A stretch of DNA of 64,000 nt from Paragonimus skrjabini miyazakii (GCA_014338405.1 JTDE01021441.1:1-64000); one strand, 5' to 3'. Positions 50,100 to 62,136 are shown, numbered from the stretch's first letter. Numbers and translations: made by a program. Notes: generated from the sequence alone by a model not told the origin.

Positions 50100-50345
50100 T
50101 GCTGACAGAAAATCATGAAGTTAATCTCGTTGCCGTGAGACTAAGACTGTTTATTTTGACCTGATATTTGCTCGTGTGACGTTCGTTCGTTTATCTGTTT
50201 TGTCATCGTGCTCTACAGATGACAATGAACGATCTACTTGCACCTAGCAATGCGTTTTTATTGTCGCCTTGATCAGCAGAATAACGTAACCTTAAGGTTT
50301 CAAGTTGCAACACTCAGGTTTGCAGTTTTTGCTCACCAGAACGGT
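50100..50345. repeat. Family D repeat, copy 2
   Basis: In order with 43225-43460: CTCGTGTGACGTTCGTTCG, TTTGTCATCGTGCTCTA, GCAATGCGTTTTTATTGTCG and CCTTGATCAGCAG. Confidence 0.4.
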
Positions 50346-52214
50346 TTACGTTTCCAGATCGACACGATGCCGATGATATGCATTGGATGCGTGTCCTTCT
50401 GTTGGTTGTTCTTGAATTAAACCTCTGACAACATAACTGTGTATGGCGCTACAAAATTTGCCAATATTGTCTGCTTTGATCAGCAGCCTGCTGTGGGTGA
50501 ATATCACAGAGCGTTCCAATAGTTTCTTTCCATTTGTTAGCAAAAGTTCTCCTAACCAACCTGTGGAGTAGCACACAAAGTTACATATTTGGGAGTTGTT
50601 CATTCCCAGGCTAACACCATTTATAAACCCGGAAGTTACTGTATGCTATAACATGCCCTGGTCTCACTATGACAATACTATTGGTGAAAGTCAGGAGACT
50701 CAATTGTTATGTGGTTTTTTCGAAAGCATTAACTGTCCTCGTAGCCCCAATCCAAGATCGGTCGAAACGTGCATACTTCCTTACTGGTTATATTGTGCTC
50801 TCCCATCTTGCTCAGGTCTCTTAAAGTAGGGCGTCAAACTCTCAAGCAGATCCGTAAAATTACTGTCCCAAAAGCACTGAACGCATATATTTTAACAATG
50901 ATACTGTTGAAATCCAGTTGATAACATGCAAGCAAGTTACGAACAAAATTTCTGGAGAAAAAAGTAATCCTCTATTCCCAGACCAATGCTAATAATCGTC
51001 CGATTATACAAGATCTACACGTACGCTTCTGTAGGTCCGCACTCAAGCGAACAATTTATCTGTTTGCTTGTGTCAAGTCAAGTGTTTGGATTTCAGTACT
51101 CAGTTCTCTCTGGTTCAGTGAGCGACTGAGTGCACAAAATTGAAAACCTGCTCGTTAATTTGTTCACGCATAACTGAAGTTATGATTTTGAAGTTTTTTT
51201 CTTTAATTCAGCCATCGTAACATATAAACTGTTTAGCCTTTTACTAATGCTGGAAGTGTGATGGTACCAATGTCCGAAGTTCAAACTTTCCGGGTGCAGA
51301 TAGCGAATTTTTGGATTGATTTGACCTGACTTGACTTTCATTCACTATCCCATTCAAAACCGCCTACTTCGCCGTGAAGATGATTTTGTCCGATCCGAAT
51401 GAACGGATGTCCCCAGGACAATCCAGATGTAGCCCTCGTTAGTATTTTACCTGCTCGACCTTTGTTCTACCATACTCACTGATGATTTAGTGATTTTAAT
51501 TAACTTCAGTAACGGCCCTGTGATCTTCTGATTTTAGAATGTTTATTTATCACTATGCACCACACAAATATCTCGTATTTTTAAATATCCGTTACCCACA
51601 CCTTAGAGCAGAACAAAATGGCCTTTTGCACTCGTCTTTTGATTTGACTTGAGAGCAGTTAGTGGTGACAGTCGCACTACTTTCAGGACTGAGGTTTCCC
51701 GTTTTCCTTGTTTCAGTGTTAAAAATTTGAATTCTGTCAAGCGCATTTCCATTTTGTGGTCAGCTCAGCATATCTTTTCGGGAGCATACAACAGGCTTCG
51801 TGATCTCTGAGATCGTAATCAGTGCCTAATTTTCGATGTGACCAAGTGACATCAGTTACCTTTTCGTCATTCAGACAACGTGACGATTACGTCATGTTAA
51901 GCGTAAAGTAACTGGCGTCGAGAGTAGGTCTGAATGGCAGTCACACGCATGGGAGACTTTTCATTCACACCGTTTAACATGAATTAACATGACTTTCAAA
52001 AAACATCGTGGACCCCAACCCCCTGTGATTTACTGCTTTGCATAAGATCATTTATTCTCCGTGTTGCCAACGTCAACACCAGAAGATGGCATGACTACCA
52101 TACCTTTAGTGATGAGAAATGTGACAGATGTTGGAAACCAAATGGTTGTAATCGATCGAAGACGCGTTACGTCGCCAGTTGTGTTTATTTTGTCATTGTC
52201 TTTATCATCGTTGT

Positions 52215-52245
52215 TGACGTCGCCGCCGCCGCCGCTGACGACGTA
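52215..52245. repeat. Trinucleotide-rich run (GCC/GTC)
   Basis: GTCGCCGCCGCCGCCGCTGA lies in a short GC-rich run, followed 120 bp later by a CA-rich run at 52367-52384. Confidence 0.8.
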
Positions 52246-53967
52246 GATTGTTTACGTATGTACATGGAAAGGCCCACACACTAACATACACCACTAAGTA
52301 ACTAAGGAAATATTGTCTGATTTGCAAACGTACATGCACAAACACATCGACACATGCATATGTGTATGCACACACACACGCGCATATCGATCCACTGAAA
52401 GCAGGGTTCATCCCAGGGGAACAGCACACAACAACCACAAACGGAAGAAGGAGGAAAATGGCAGGTGATGAAAATCTGTTGAAGCTAATCTAACGAATCT
52501 CAACTGACTATGGCACAATCACGCAAAACAATGACCCCGATCACTAGAAGCTGGGTCACCTGAAATGCGTGTGTGCATGACGTTTTAGTATTTTGTGCTG
52601 ACCACATGTAACGGTCTATGGAGACCTTGGGAGGTGTATGTGCTGGAACAATGGAACGATCAACTAACTAGGACAAAAAAGACAGGACTGGAAGGTGAGG
52701 AAATCAGAGAAAAGGGAGATAGAACATTTGGCGCACAGGATGAATAAGACCCGTCTCGGATAGAGAATAATATCTTGAACGTGTTGAGCTGTATGTTAAC
52801 CATGCACATATCCCCTATCGTATAAACATAGATCGGTTTCAAAAAGGCCACCCACACCTAGTTAATGAACAGGTGATCTTGTGCAAAGGGATAGGCGTGT
52901 ACACACACTGGGCTGCTTGGTCAACCGCTCTGACAACCAGACACATGTGCTGACCCAGAATAAGGTGAACGAACACCACGGCTAAAAGAAAACAACTACT
53001 GTTACAACTCGTCCACAATTTCAATTCATAAAATTTGAGACTCGAATGCGACGACGAAATAGTTATTTGTGTGTCCATTAGCGGGATATCTGGAGAAAAA
53101 GCTATGTGCACAACCAAATAAGCACGAGTAACCACCATGAGAACTAATAAGTTTTTCACCACAATGGATCCCGCTTCTGGACTAGCTAGAAATTTGGCCG
53201 AAATCATTGAATGCAACAAATGTTATACTAGTAAACAACGTTTTCATGTACTCGGTGAACAAACCTACGTTTGTAGCAGTCATTCGAAAATATCCGTTAA
53301 GATCATGGGACAGTAAATCAGGTGGGAAAAAAGAACATGCAGACAGTGTTTTATCAATGAAAAATCTACAACAGAATGTGTTAAGACTGAGGAGATCATG
53401 GATTTGAAAGTTTCGTTTCATTAAGACGTAACCTTATAGGATGGTTGGTTGGCAGAGTGCTGACGGATTATATCAAATACACCTTGTAAATTTTCTTACA
53501 AGAAAATTTTAAAAAAATTGGAACAAACTACTTTGTAACTAAGATATACGTGACTTATCGTTTGACTGCTATAACCTATATCATGACGATAAACCATCAT
53601 GTTTAGAATTGACTATTCTGTCTAATACTTTGTCTGCCCTGTTTAAGTCTACATTATGGTTACGTCACAAGGCATCTGCCTGATATAGCACGCATAAACT
53701 CAGCTCAACGGGTGTAAAACATGGAACATAAGATCATCTCAAAAAATAACGCTGTCTGTCTGGCCTACTCTTGACACTCGGTTGACAAGAAAAATTTCGA
53801 AATGCCTAGAGAATACCTGGAAATCGATCAGAAATAATAAAATTTAGAATGTTAATCGCTTACAAAAAACATTCTTGTCCTGCCTGGTAAAACCCTGATC
53901 GTCGTGCACAGTATTTCTAGAAGATGCTGAATCGCGCGTGGCTTGCACTACCAGCCAAATTCACAAT

Positions 53968-54350
53968 CAGACACTGATCAACACCCGCAATTGATCGCAG
54001 CTGTCAAATTCCCATAGACTTTCCAGTCGATCCCTTCCGAACAGTAGAAGCACTAGACTCGAGTTTCGCTCTCATTAGACCTCGTCGATAGTGCACATCC
54101 TTACCAGTGCCGGGACTAGAACTCAGGCCACGCTGTCCGTGAGGCAACCGTGTTTACCACTGCGCCATTGACCTCACGCTAGACATGACCGAATTATCAT
54201 ATGCGAACGTTCAACCACTTTCGCTTGTGAGTAATGATCAGGTTGTCCGATCGTCTCGATAGGAGACACAGTTACTGTCTGTTAACCCCAATCGATAATC
54301 CCTCGACTAAGACTTCCTAGACAGGTCGAACTCTCTGATCTCATTAAAAT
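53968..54350 (-). mobile_element. Family A hammerhead-bearing repeat, nearly full length
   Basis: Reading the minus strand, the copy carries the upstream part, A box TGGCGCAGTGG (complement of 54157-54167), a degenerate B box, the ribozyme at 54050-54094 and the tail. It matches the copy at 29203-29699 across its full internal unit, including the shared stretch around GACAGTAACTGTGTCTCC. The A box is a perfect match to the pol III consensus. It lies in the kinase intron between the SH2 exons, sense to the gene. Confidence 0.8.
54050..54094 (-). ncRNA. Hammerhead ribozyme motif, core damaged, family A
   Basis: Stem I GCACTA/TAGTGC pairs fully, stem III is the palindrome ACTCGAGT, and GAAA and the GTC site are present. 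The core reads TCGACGA instead of CTGACGA, so it is expected to be inactive. Confidence 0.6.
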
Positions 54351-54679
54351 TACTAGACGATATCTTTTTTTACTGTTTTTAAGATTTTTGTTCGCCCATG
54401 GTTGTGTTAAATGTTAACCACACTTGAGATAGCAAATTCGTATAACTAGAAGTGAACACTATAGTTTTAAAATTGACCTTCTCTCAAACGAGTTCGGGAA
54501 TCAAAAGCTTGAACTGATAAAACAGACTCTGTAAATGATAGATTGAATTGTATTAGCTAGTTATTCAATCAGTAATTTATCACAGTGATATAACTGCCTT
54601 CATTGTGATCGGCAAACGAAGTAGCAACTAAATTTATTTTCATAATTTCAACATGGTTGTTTTGTGAAAGCGTTGCCGG

Positions 54680-54800
54680 AGTTTAACGCGTGGTTATGGT
54701 GAGCATATGGACTACTGACGAACTCTAACAAAGTTGAAACACGAGGAGTTGGCTGAAATATCTGTGGAAGTATTGTCACTTGTGAGTGAAGTTCAAGTTA
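54680..54800 (+). mobile_element. Family A fragment with decayed hammerhead
   Basis: GGACTA, an intact CTGACGA (54715-54721) and GAAA are in place at 54709-54752, but stem II and the 3' side of stem I no longer pair. It lies about 330 bp right of the copy at 53968. Confidence 0.45.
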
Positions 54801-54944
54801 TATAAACCCAAATTCTCTACTGCTCACTGGTAGTTGACACTAATTAAATCAAGCGGTTTATTGGCAATCATAATGCCAGTGCCATTACTACAAGTTACTG
54901 ACGTAGGAAACCATAACCATTCGACCTACCATACATCGAACACC

Positions 54945-55170
54945 ATGCACATTCGTTTGCAGCTTTCGCATCAGTAATGTTTTTTTAGTCAATCCCTTTC
55001 GTAAAGAAGCCATCTAATGCTGTTACTAAAACTTATCAGTAGTGTTTGTTCTTACCAACACCGAGATTGCTGCAATCAAATCTGCTCAGTATCGAACCCA
55101 ACATAATTTCAATCCTGGAATTACTCAGCGCTGATCAATAACACAGTTTGGCAGGTTACAGATAATCTCT
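54945..55170 (-). mobile_element. Family A copy, old
   Basis: Tail (GCAGCTTTCGCATCAGTAAT), AAGAAGC, a remnant of the ribozyme (ACTTATCAGTAGTG) and a tRNA-like remnant (GTATCGAACCC, complement of the B box) occur in the family order on the minus strand. It is heavily mutated. Confidence 0.4.
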
Positions 55171-55779
55171 TATTTCCTGTCAACTGGGGAGTCTTGACCA
55201 GGGAGTAATCAACGAATATTAGCGGAACAGTTGATATGGATTTGTACGAGACTGTCCTCGTTTAGAAACGAATGTGCTGGAGCGGTTACTTGTAGTAAAT
55301 TGATCATACCTGATGTGGAGTCTGTGATGTAGCAGTAAACAAGTTTGTCTCGTACATATGCGGATAAGAATTTTAATCCCGATAGCCCCAAGGAATCGCG
55401 TTATCGAAAAGCTCTGACAGGCAGAAATCTCAAGTCTCAATTGACTAGGTGACAAGTCTACGCGACTGTGAATACTTTTGCTGAACGTGATTAGTATTCA
55501 AGTCATATCACACAGAACCACCGAGCGCGCGCTGCTTGAATTTCCGGCGTGAGAAGGTGTTATTTCCTTATCATCCGGATTGCACGTTTGAAGAAAGCTC
55601 AAGTTACCGACAGAAACAGTCCAGCTACTTCCGCCATACGAAATATATCGGAAACTACCGAAAGTGTCGGCACAGCCACTCATCACTTGAGGTTCGGTCA
55701 ACCTTCTCTTCGGATATCAGCCATTGATCAACTACATTCGAAGGTGCAGGAGGTAGTAGGTAAGAACTGCTTCGAAGCT

Positions 55780-56445
55780 TCTTGGTATACAGTGACGAGA
55801 AAAACTCACTCTTTCAGCCTTCTCCGGGCGGAGGTGCTGTCTGTACACCTTCACCCCAAATTCGCATCAATGGAGATGTTGTCGGCAGTTGCACAGATTT
55901 CTGCTACTTGGGCAGCAATCTGTCCACCGATCTGTCCGTGGACCGCGAGTTGAGAGCTCTTGTGGCAAAGGCTAGTACTGCTGTTTTTGGACGTCTTGAG
56001 AGACGTGTTTAGAAGAATCACAGCCTGAAGCCGAGCAATAGGCTCTTTGTTTACCGCACAATGGTGCTGTCTATACTTCTGTATGGCAGTGAAACGTGNN
56101 NNNNNNNNNNNNNNNNNNNNNNNNNNNNNNNNNNNNNNNNNNNNNNNNNNNNNNNNNNNNNNNNNNNNNNNNNNNNNNNNNNNNNNNNNNNNNNNNNNTG
56201 GTCTTATTCCTTCGGGTTTACACCGGATACGTGGTGTGTGAGTGGAACTGCAAGCGGTGCAGCGCAAGCCACTTGCGGTGATGGTTTATAGCGCAGGTTT
56301 CCTTTGGCTTCGGTCACTGTGACAGGCTAATCCGTTTCGGATGCCGCCAACCAACCTCCAGTAAGACTTACAGCAGCCATAACCAGTTTCAAAGGACAAT
56401 TACTAGCCTCAAGTCCTGTGATCTGAACTGAACTGAACTGTACTC
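55780..56445 (+). mobile_element. RTE-like LINE, C-terminal RT part and 3' end, with assembly gap
   Basis: Frames here encode RINGDVVGSCTDFCYLGSNL, DRELRALVAKASTAVFGRL and, after one frameshift, RLFVYRTMVLSILLYGSETW, the C-terminal thumb-like part of RTE-type LINE RTs. The gap of 100 Ns then interrupts the element. After the gap come 3' sequences with TTTACACCGGATACG and a tail of repeated TGAAC units near 56424-56440, as is common for RTE 3' ends. The open frame upstream (55549-55760) ends at AG/GTAAGA and could be a separate piece. It is not functional. Confidence 0.7.
56099..56198. other. Assembly gap (100 N)
   Basis: A run of exactly 100 Ns, the conventional filler for a gap of unknown size. 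It lies inside the RTE-like element right after the LYGSETW motif. Confidence 0.99.
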
Positions 56446-56677
56446 GTCAGTAGTAGCAGAAATGTACTTAAAGAGTCGTTCTGGCCATTTTTCTACGCAA
56501 ATGCGATCAGAGCACTCTACTTAAGCGTATGAAGGGTTTCTAGACTTTCTGATTAGTTATCGATCAAAATATTTTTGCATGCATATTTATCGCTCCAGAC
56601 TAGTTGTTTCCAAACTTTAATCTGCCTATTGCCTCATTATCTTCGTCATCGTCATGAACATCTTATTTTTTTAAATA

Positions 56678-57435
56678 TAAAACTATCCGAAAACAACAAT
56701 GTAGCGAACAAGCTGGTTTTCGGTTATTCATCATCAGGTTAATTCCATAACAATTTATATGAAACAGAGTTGTCAGGGCGAAACGGACAAAAACAAGTAG
56801 CTAGTTTGGGTGAGGTCATACACGTCTTCGGCAAACACGGAAACAACGTTCCTGTAGAACTAGTTACCTGGGTCGTACGACCAGGCGTTTATCTGAACGT
56901 ATCCGTGAGCACCATCCAGCCTGGATCAGCAGCGGAGTCACCAAGGCAATTACGAGCGCGATTGTTTCACACCTCGTTGATACACATCATACTGTCAACC
57001 TGGACTCCTGTTTCCGCCTGATTTACGGAGTCAACGCCAGTCACTCAAAAGCTGTCAGATGCCGAATTTTAGCCACAGCCGAAGCGATTGGAATTTAATT
57101 AAGAAATCCACCTTTGTGCGCACAAAAGTGCTTTGTTCAGGCGTTGAAGTTGCCATGGCCAACCACCTACACCATGACCGATCAAACCGTCATGGTTCCA
57201 GTGGCGTCATAATGGTGACGTAATCGTACCAAAATGTTGTTTCCGTGTGTGTTGATGACGTGTCTGACCTAACCCAAACTAGCTACTTGTTTTTGTTCGT
57301 TTCGCTCTGACGACTCTGTTTCGTATAAATTGTTATGTAATTAGCTTGATGATGAATCACCGAAAACCAGCTTGTTTGCTTCACTGCTGTTTTCTACTGA
57401 CTACCCTGGGGATTTTTAACCATCTAAAACTATCC
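56678..57435 (+). mobile_element. 5'-truncated Penelope-like element with inverted ends and 11-bp target duplication
   Basis: The element proper is 56689-57424, flanked by TAAAACTATCC at 56678-56688 and 57425-57435. The centre encodes CRTSYLGRTTRRLSERIR then EHHPAWISSG, VSHLVDTHHTVN and RCRILATAEAIGI at about 56853-57096. This is a GIY-YIG endonuclease domain with its YLGRT motif, followed by the usual C-terminal block, and a small frameshift precedes RNPPLC. No RT remains. The ends are inverted repeats of well over 100 bp: the stretch from about 56693 reads as the reverse complement of the stretch ending near 57400. That resembles the inverted terminal repeats described for Penelope elements. 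An 83-codon frame at 56770 is a shadow of this domain. Confidence 0.85.
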
Positions 57436-58619
57436 CTCATCCACCATTGAGGCAAAAATAGTGACATGTAGATTTATTATTCAGTTTAATCCAAAGTAAA
57501 AGACATGTGTTTAGAGACCAAATAGATGGCCAAACCTGATATAGCCAATATCCAAGCGGAAGGTTATATAGAAGCAATTCACATACAGAAATTTGAGATG
57601 CTGTTTTTCTTGTCTTTTTCTATTCACCTAATCACCGTCGTCTCCTTATGAAATAAGAAAATGAGAAGAATACGACGCCATGAACAATCTGAAATATTAG
57701 ACGGTTCAACCACTCCGGATGACCTCCCACCGAATGTTCACAGATCGTTTAATTTTTGAAACAACACCCGAGACTATACTACCGAGGCGCAATATGAATA
57801 CCGGTTTGTATGGATTAATCTAGGGTACAAAGTACATCTCATCTACATATGCGGTTAGTTTCACAACTGGGGAACGATTATCTGTGTTCCGACATTTCAA
57901 GTGAACTATTTTAGGTATATTTTGTAATGAACCCATTAATTTCGATCGACTCGGTGTTCTTTATAACGCACCATTGGTTTTTCTTTAAAGAATCTAGCGC
58001 AGTAATGCTTTGCTCGCGTTAAACAATCCACTTTGCGCAATGAATTCAATGCAGCAACGTTCGGATACCAGGGATAAATGACCATTTAACTGTAATCCAT
58101 GCGGAGTAGTACCACACTACAGCATAACAGTGTGACGGTGCAGTAACTCAGAGATTACAACATTCGATTATTTATCACATAGTTCCAGGATCGAGCCTGC
58201 CTATTGTCTGTTTCCGCCCAGATCTAGACAGCTTGTATTTCATGTTGCATATCATACAGTAATGAACAAACTAGGAAAGTGACACTTTAGCAGTTAATCC
58301 AAATAGTTCATGTGCACCCCCACAACGCTTGACAACATGCTTACCCTCTCTCTTATGTGAACGTGTTTTTTTAGGACCTTCACGGTCGTTGATCATTTAA
58401 AGACTTGCATTATCTGGAAGACCAAGTTACAACTGAGATTAAGTGAACAAATACTGGGTACAAAATGGTTCACTGAAAATGCGGAGGAAGATTGAAAGTT
58501 GAGCTATGCTGTGAAAGTACTTCCACAAAACCTCCGCAGTCATAACAGACGTGGGTAGTTAAGCAGGGGAATTCAAGATACAAAGTATAGTAAACCTTTT
58601 TGATTGTTCGCACCGAAAG

Positions 58620-58760
58620 CAAGTGATAGAACCACGTTTTGCTCGCATTAACACTCAGTTTGTTGCCCTAATCAGCAGTAGAACGTTGTCCCCCGTTCAA
58701 TGGAATGCACCTACCTACCTCTGCTCCATTGACCCGAACATTTTATGACCAAATACTCAC
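58620..58760. repeat. Family D-like fragment
   Basis: GTTTGTTGCCCTAATCAGCA and the following GTAGAACG resemble the ATTGTCGCCTTGATCAGCAG end of family D. The right part (CTCTGCTCCATTGACCC) also resembles the tRNA-like region of family A on the minus strand. Confidence 0.3.
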
Positions 58761-59214
58761 ACCCACGCATATTTAAGAGTAATACTCCGATTACGCGATC
58801 GTCACAGTAACCATCTTGTCAGTTTGCAACGAACGAAAACTACATAACTCACTAGAAAACAACAGTTTGCAACCTTGATTGTACATGAACAAATCGACTA
58901 CGATTTAAATCCACTGGCGATTAAATCATCACTAAAAATTTGATCACGCTTCCAGATGATAACCGCTAAACGATGTATTTGGCTACCGTGAACTGAATAT
59001 TGACGGAGGCATTTCGAATAAACAGAGTTCTTACATTTAGCCGAAGGATTGGTATTAGATCCAACCATCACTAAGATATCCATCTAGGGCAGCAAAACCG
59101 ATATCTGGAAACTTTCAATCTATCTCATAGAAGGAGGAATTGTTTATTTGGTAGTGCCCTGATACAGCTATGGACGAACGGTAATCATTTGAAAACTTTT
59201 GCAAAAAAACTCAC

Positions 59215-59318
59215 CATTAGTTGTTTCACTTGCTCGAATGAGAAACGTTCCTTGAATGTTACCTTTCAGTAATAACAGTCTTTCGGAATCTTTTCGGGAA
59301 ATGCTTCGGAAATACCAG
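59215..59318 (-). CDS. Src-family tyrosine kinase, exon with first half of SH2 domain
   Basis: This exon encodes 34 whole codons opening with WYFRSISRKDSERL and containing FLIRASETTN, the start of an SH2 domain. The Arg in FLIR is the phosphotyrosine-binding residue. The acceptor reads ATTTAG before the exon and the donor is GTGAGT at 59209-59214. The exon is 104 nt with one base of a split codon at each end. Its last G joins the first GT of exon 46340-46657 to give Gly, restoring the family sequence ETTNG-ALSLS. The 104-nt size and the boundary before Trp match the vertebrate Src exon layout as I recall it. The exon begins with C rather than ATG, so it is internal. The SH3 exon expected upstream was not found between 59318 and 64000. 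The call rests on the sequence; membership of the Src family is very secure once the later exons are joined. Confidence 0.93.
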
Positions 59319-59819
59319 CTAAATGAACGTAGAGACAGAGAGTGTGAAAGTAATTATTGGACAAAATATACACAACTGAAAACTTTAAATCTACCAATGA
59401 ATGAGAGTCTACCTAACTTTAGAAATAATAATTATAAATAATTGAGCAGACTCGAACAATCAACTGTGCCATGGTCGCGGACATCTCAAACTTCAAAGCG
59501 AACGGTTATTCTGAACGGACGCCGGCGCAAAGACAAAGATACATACCGAAAGAATACTGACACAAAACTGAAATTCAATGTGAGTAACAAAATTAGAAAA
59601 TTTGTCAAAGTATAAGTTGTATTACTGTGGGCGAGGAGGGAAAATGTAACGACGTATTCAAAAGAAATACCATTTTCCCTTCCACTGCTGAATTATCGTG
59701 TGCGTGCCTCACTTGAAATGTTACACTAGAACCAGTGTAGATGTAGCCAGGAGTTCTAAGTGTAGTCGAACGTGCCACTGATGACGGCTAGGTGGGCGAG
59801 CTTCTTTATTACTCACTCT

Positions 59820-59965
59820 CGTTTTCGCCACTGTTCTTCAGGTTTACACCAGACACGGGACGCTTGAGCAGAAGAAAAACCGGTGCAGTTAATACCATTT
59901 TTGGTGACCTGTGCACGCTTCCGTTGACTCTGGTCATTCTAATGAGCTAATCAGGTACAAATATC
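59820..59965 (+). mobile_element. RTE-like LINE 3' fragment
   Basis: TTTACACCAGACACGGGACG and the CGTTGACTCTGGTCATTCTA stretch line up with the sequence right after the gap at 56219-56330, which is the 3' part of the RTE-like copy. There is no coding content. It is an old fragment. Confidence 0.4.
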
Positions 59966-61879
59966 ATCGTGGTTAGACACACCAATGCTCGAGCTATGGT
60001 GTGGGAAGCAGAGGGAATTTCAGTCTACACAATCAAACGAACCGACGGGAAGTTCCGCATATACAACTGTGCGCTTAGAAGTGGTTTTGTGTGCCTACGC
60101 TTCATACATACGACATACGGTTATCATTTAAATCTGTCTAGCTAAATCGTTACAGATATCTACCGAGAAAGACATTTACACTGAAGAACTGCAAACAAAA
60201 CTTCAAGCCTAAAACGTGTGAGTCATGGGGCAGTGTTTTATGGTGTCTACTACATTAGATTAGAATCTCCACTGTCCCATTGGGAATTGCAATTTTGCAT
60301 GCGACTGATAACTCTCAAGAAACAAGCCAAAAAGTAACGAGATCATAAGCAAAGGTGAAAAACAAAACGCAAAAAACAGGTGCATTTATGTGGGCATGAG
60401 AGCAAGGAGTATGTTATTTTCCCTGTCATCGGACGTATAATGAGTGTATAGTGAGAAACATGTGGCAAACATGCGAAAAAGAGCGAACACGGTTTTGTTC
60501 GAGCAAACTATACACCTGGTCACAGACTAATCGGTCAATTACCTGTTCCTGTTTGGTATGAGAAAGCACCTGATACACAGATGTAAACATAATGCCAGTT
60601 TGTTGATTAGCTAGTTGTGTAACTTAGACACAGGAGAGTTTAAATCGACAGATTAGGTTGCGTCTCAGCAATATTGTTTGTAGGTGGCTACCAAAGTGCT
60701 GTGGGCATGACCATTAATCATTGACTTTGGGTTGGCGCCTGACTGATTTATTACAGGGCTGAGATAAACTAAACGTCTCATGGATTTGGACGTAAATGAG
60801 AGCGTTAGGAGTGGGTTGTGGGAGAAAACTGTAGTACCAGTCGGGAGAGGGGTGTAGAAGATCTACAAGAATAACTGTTAATCACATAATCACCCAAATT
60901 GCTTATGAGAGGTCCACACTTTTGCAACCGTCCAGGTAACAGTTCATCAAGTTTAGTTGCAACCTGTATACTGTTTACAAAACGTGAAGTGTGGCAAAAC
61001 ATTTCCTGGTCGTGAGAGTGGTGCAACTAGTCCCAGAGGTGAATAGGAACTCGTGAGAAAAATGGCTATATCGAGAGACTGTTACCTATATCATAGTCAC
61101 AATCCACTTCTGGTCCAAACCAGTGTTTGTAATTCGAATATCATCTGATCAACAGTCTAACGCAACGAAGAGAAAGTCGTATCGAACGATCAAATAACCA
61201 ACTCATGTGTTGAAGGTTACCACATTTTATTTGGGGGGGAATGGTGAACATTCCTTGTAGTGGGTAGGAAATTGGATCATAACAGGAAAGTTATCAAGTT
61301 GAACCCCATTCAGAATTCGGTTGTCTGGTGAGTCCAAATGAGAATCAAACCGACCGCAAAATGTCCAGCAGCGAATGAGACTCACTGTTCAATCCCAGTT
61401 CCACGTAAATCTAAGAGGACTGCATCCATTAAGACAACCGAGTCACACACCAATAATTGATGTTATGTTAATGCTACGTCAATCCGTCTATCGGGTGACC
61501 GTTCGTGTGCACGAAAATTGTTATGACGCTGGGTTTCCATGGCCATCCCACGGTAACCCAGACAAACGAAGCAGTTGTCTCCAAGTAATCGACTTACACT
61601 TCCTCCATCCCAAACTAGTTTAGCGTGAAAGTGTCACGTCATGACGTTCAGATGACGTACTCAGTTGCTGATGTCCAGAAGGTTTTGTGATAAACAAGAG
61701 TTGAACACAACTCACTTCTCAGTGCAGCTTTCAGTTTCAGACAAACTATTTAGTCAACTTCTTCTGGAAAGTGGCAGTAGATTTGAGTCTCACACATTAG
61801 CAGCACACTCCCTTGTTCACCTCGGTTGGTATTAGTCCATAGGCTATTGGTACAATATGTTTCAGTGTGAATTAAGGTT

Positions 61880-62100
61880 ATAACGAATACTGATGAGTAG
61901 TGGGGCTCTTTGGCCGCTAAGATTAGAATATCGCAGCTGTCACCTTCTCACAGATATTTTCATCAGCCCCTTTTGAATATTATACTATACACCTGTCTCA
62001 AACTTATTAAAGTTTGTCCGTAGTGCATATACTTGCAATGGTTATGACACGACCTCCAACCATGCGTTCATTTTTAAATGCCGGTCACGGCAAAGATACA
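61880..62100 (-). mobile_element. Family A copy, old, with 5' ACTGATGAGTAG end
   Basis: It starts ACTGATGAGTAGTGGGGCTC, as in the foldback copies, continues with the tail (ATCGCAGCTGTCACCTTCTC) and a mutated ribozyme ending GTCCGTAGTGCATA, then a worn tRNA-like part. It is directly left of the exon-like ORF at 62137. Confidence 0.45.
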
Positions 62101-62136
62101 CATTACTGATTAGCTCTATTAAGAACTAACCTTGAG

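Larger units (their letters stand above)
46658..59214. other. Kinase intron (12.6 kb) with repeats
   Basis: It splits the SH2 domain. It contains family A copies (47460, 53968, 54680, 54945), family D (50100, 58620), an RTE piece with the gap (55780) and a Penelope copy (56689). A 126-codon hydrophobic frame at 52839-53219 (minus) looks like chance. 47700-50050 and 50450-52200 show nothing recognisable. Confidence 0.7.

Noticed and set aside
52839..53219. 126-codon hydrophobic minus-strand ORF as a membrane protein
   Set aside because: No recognisable domain or signal, and a frame of this length is about what chance allows in 64 kb.
56770..57021. 83-codon plus-strand ORF as a gene
   Set aside because: A shadow of the Penelope GIY-YIG domain, and similar to the shadow frame at 19047 for the same reason.
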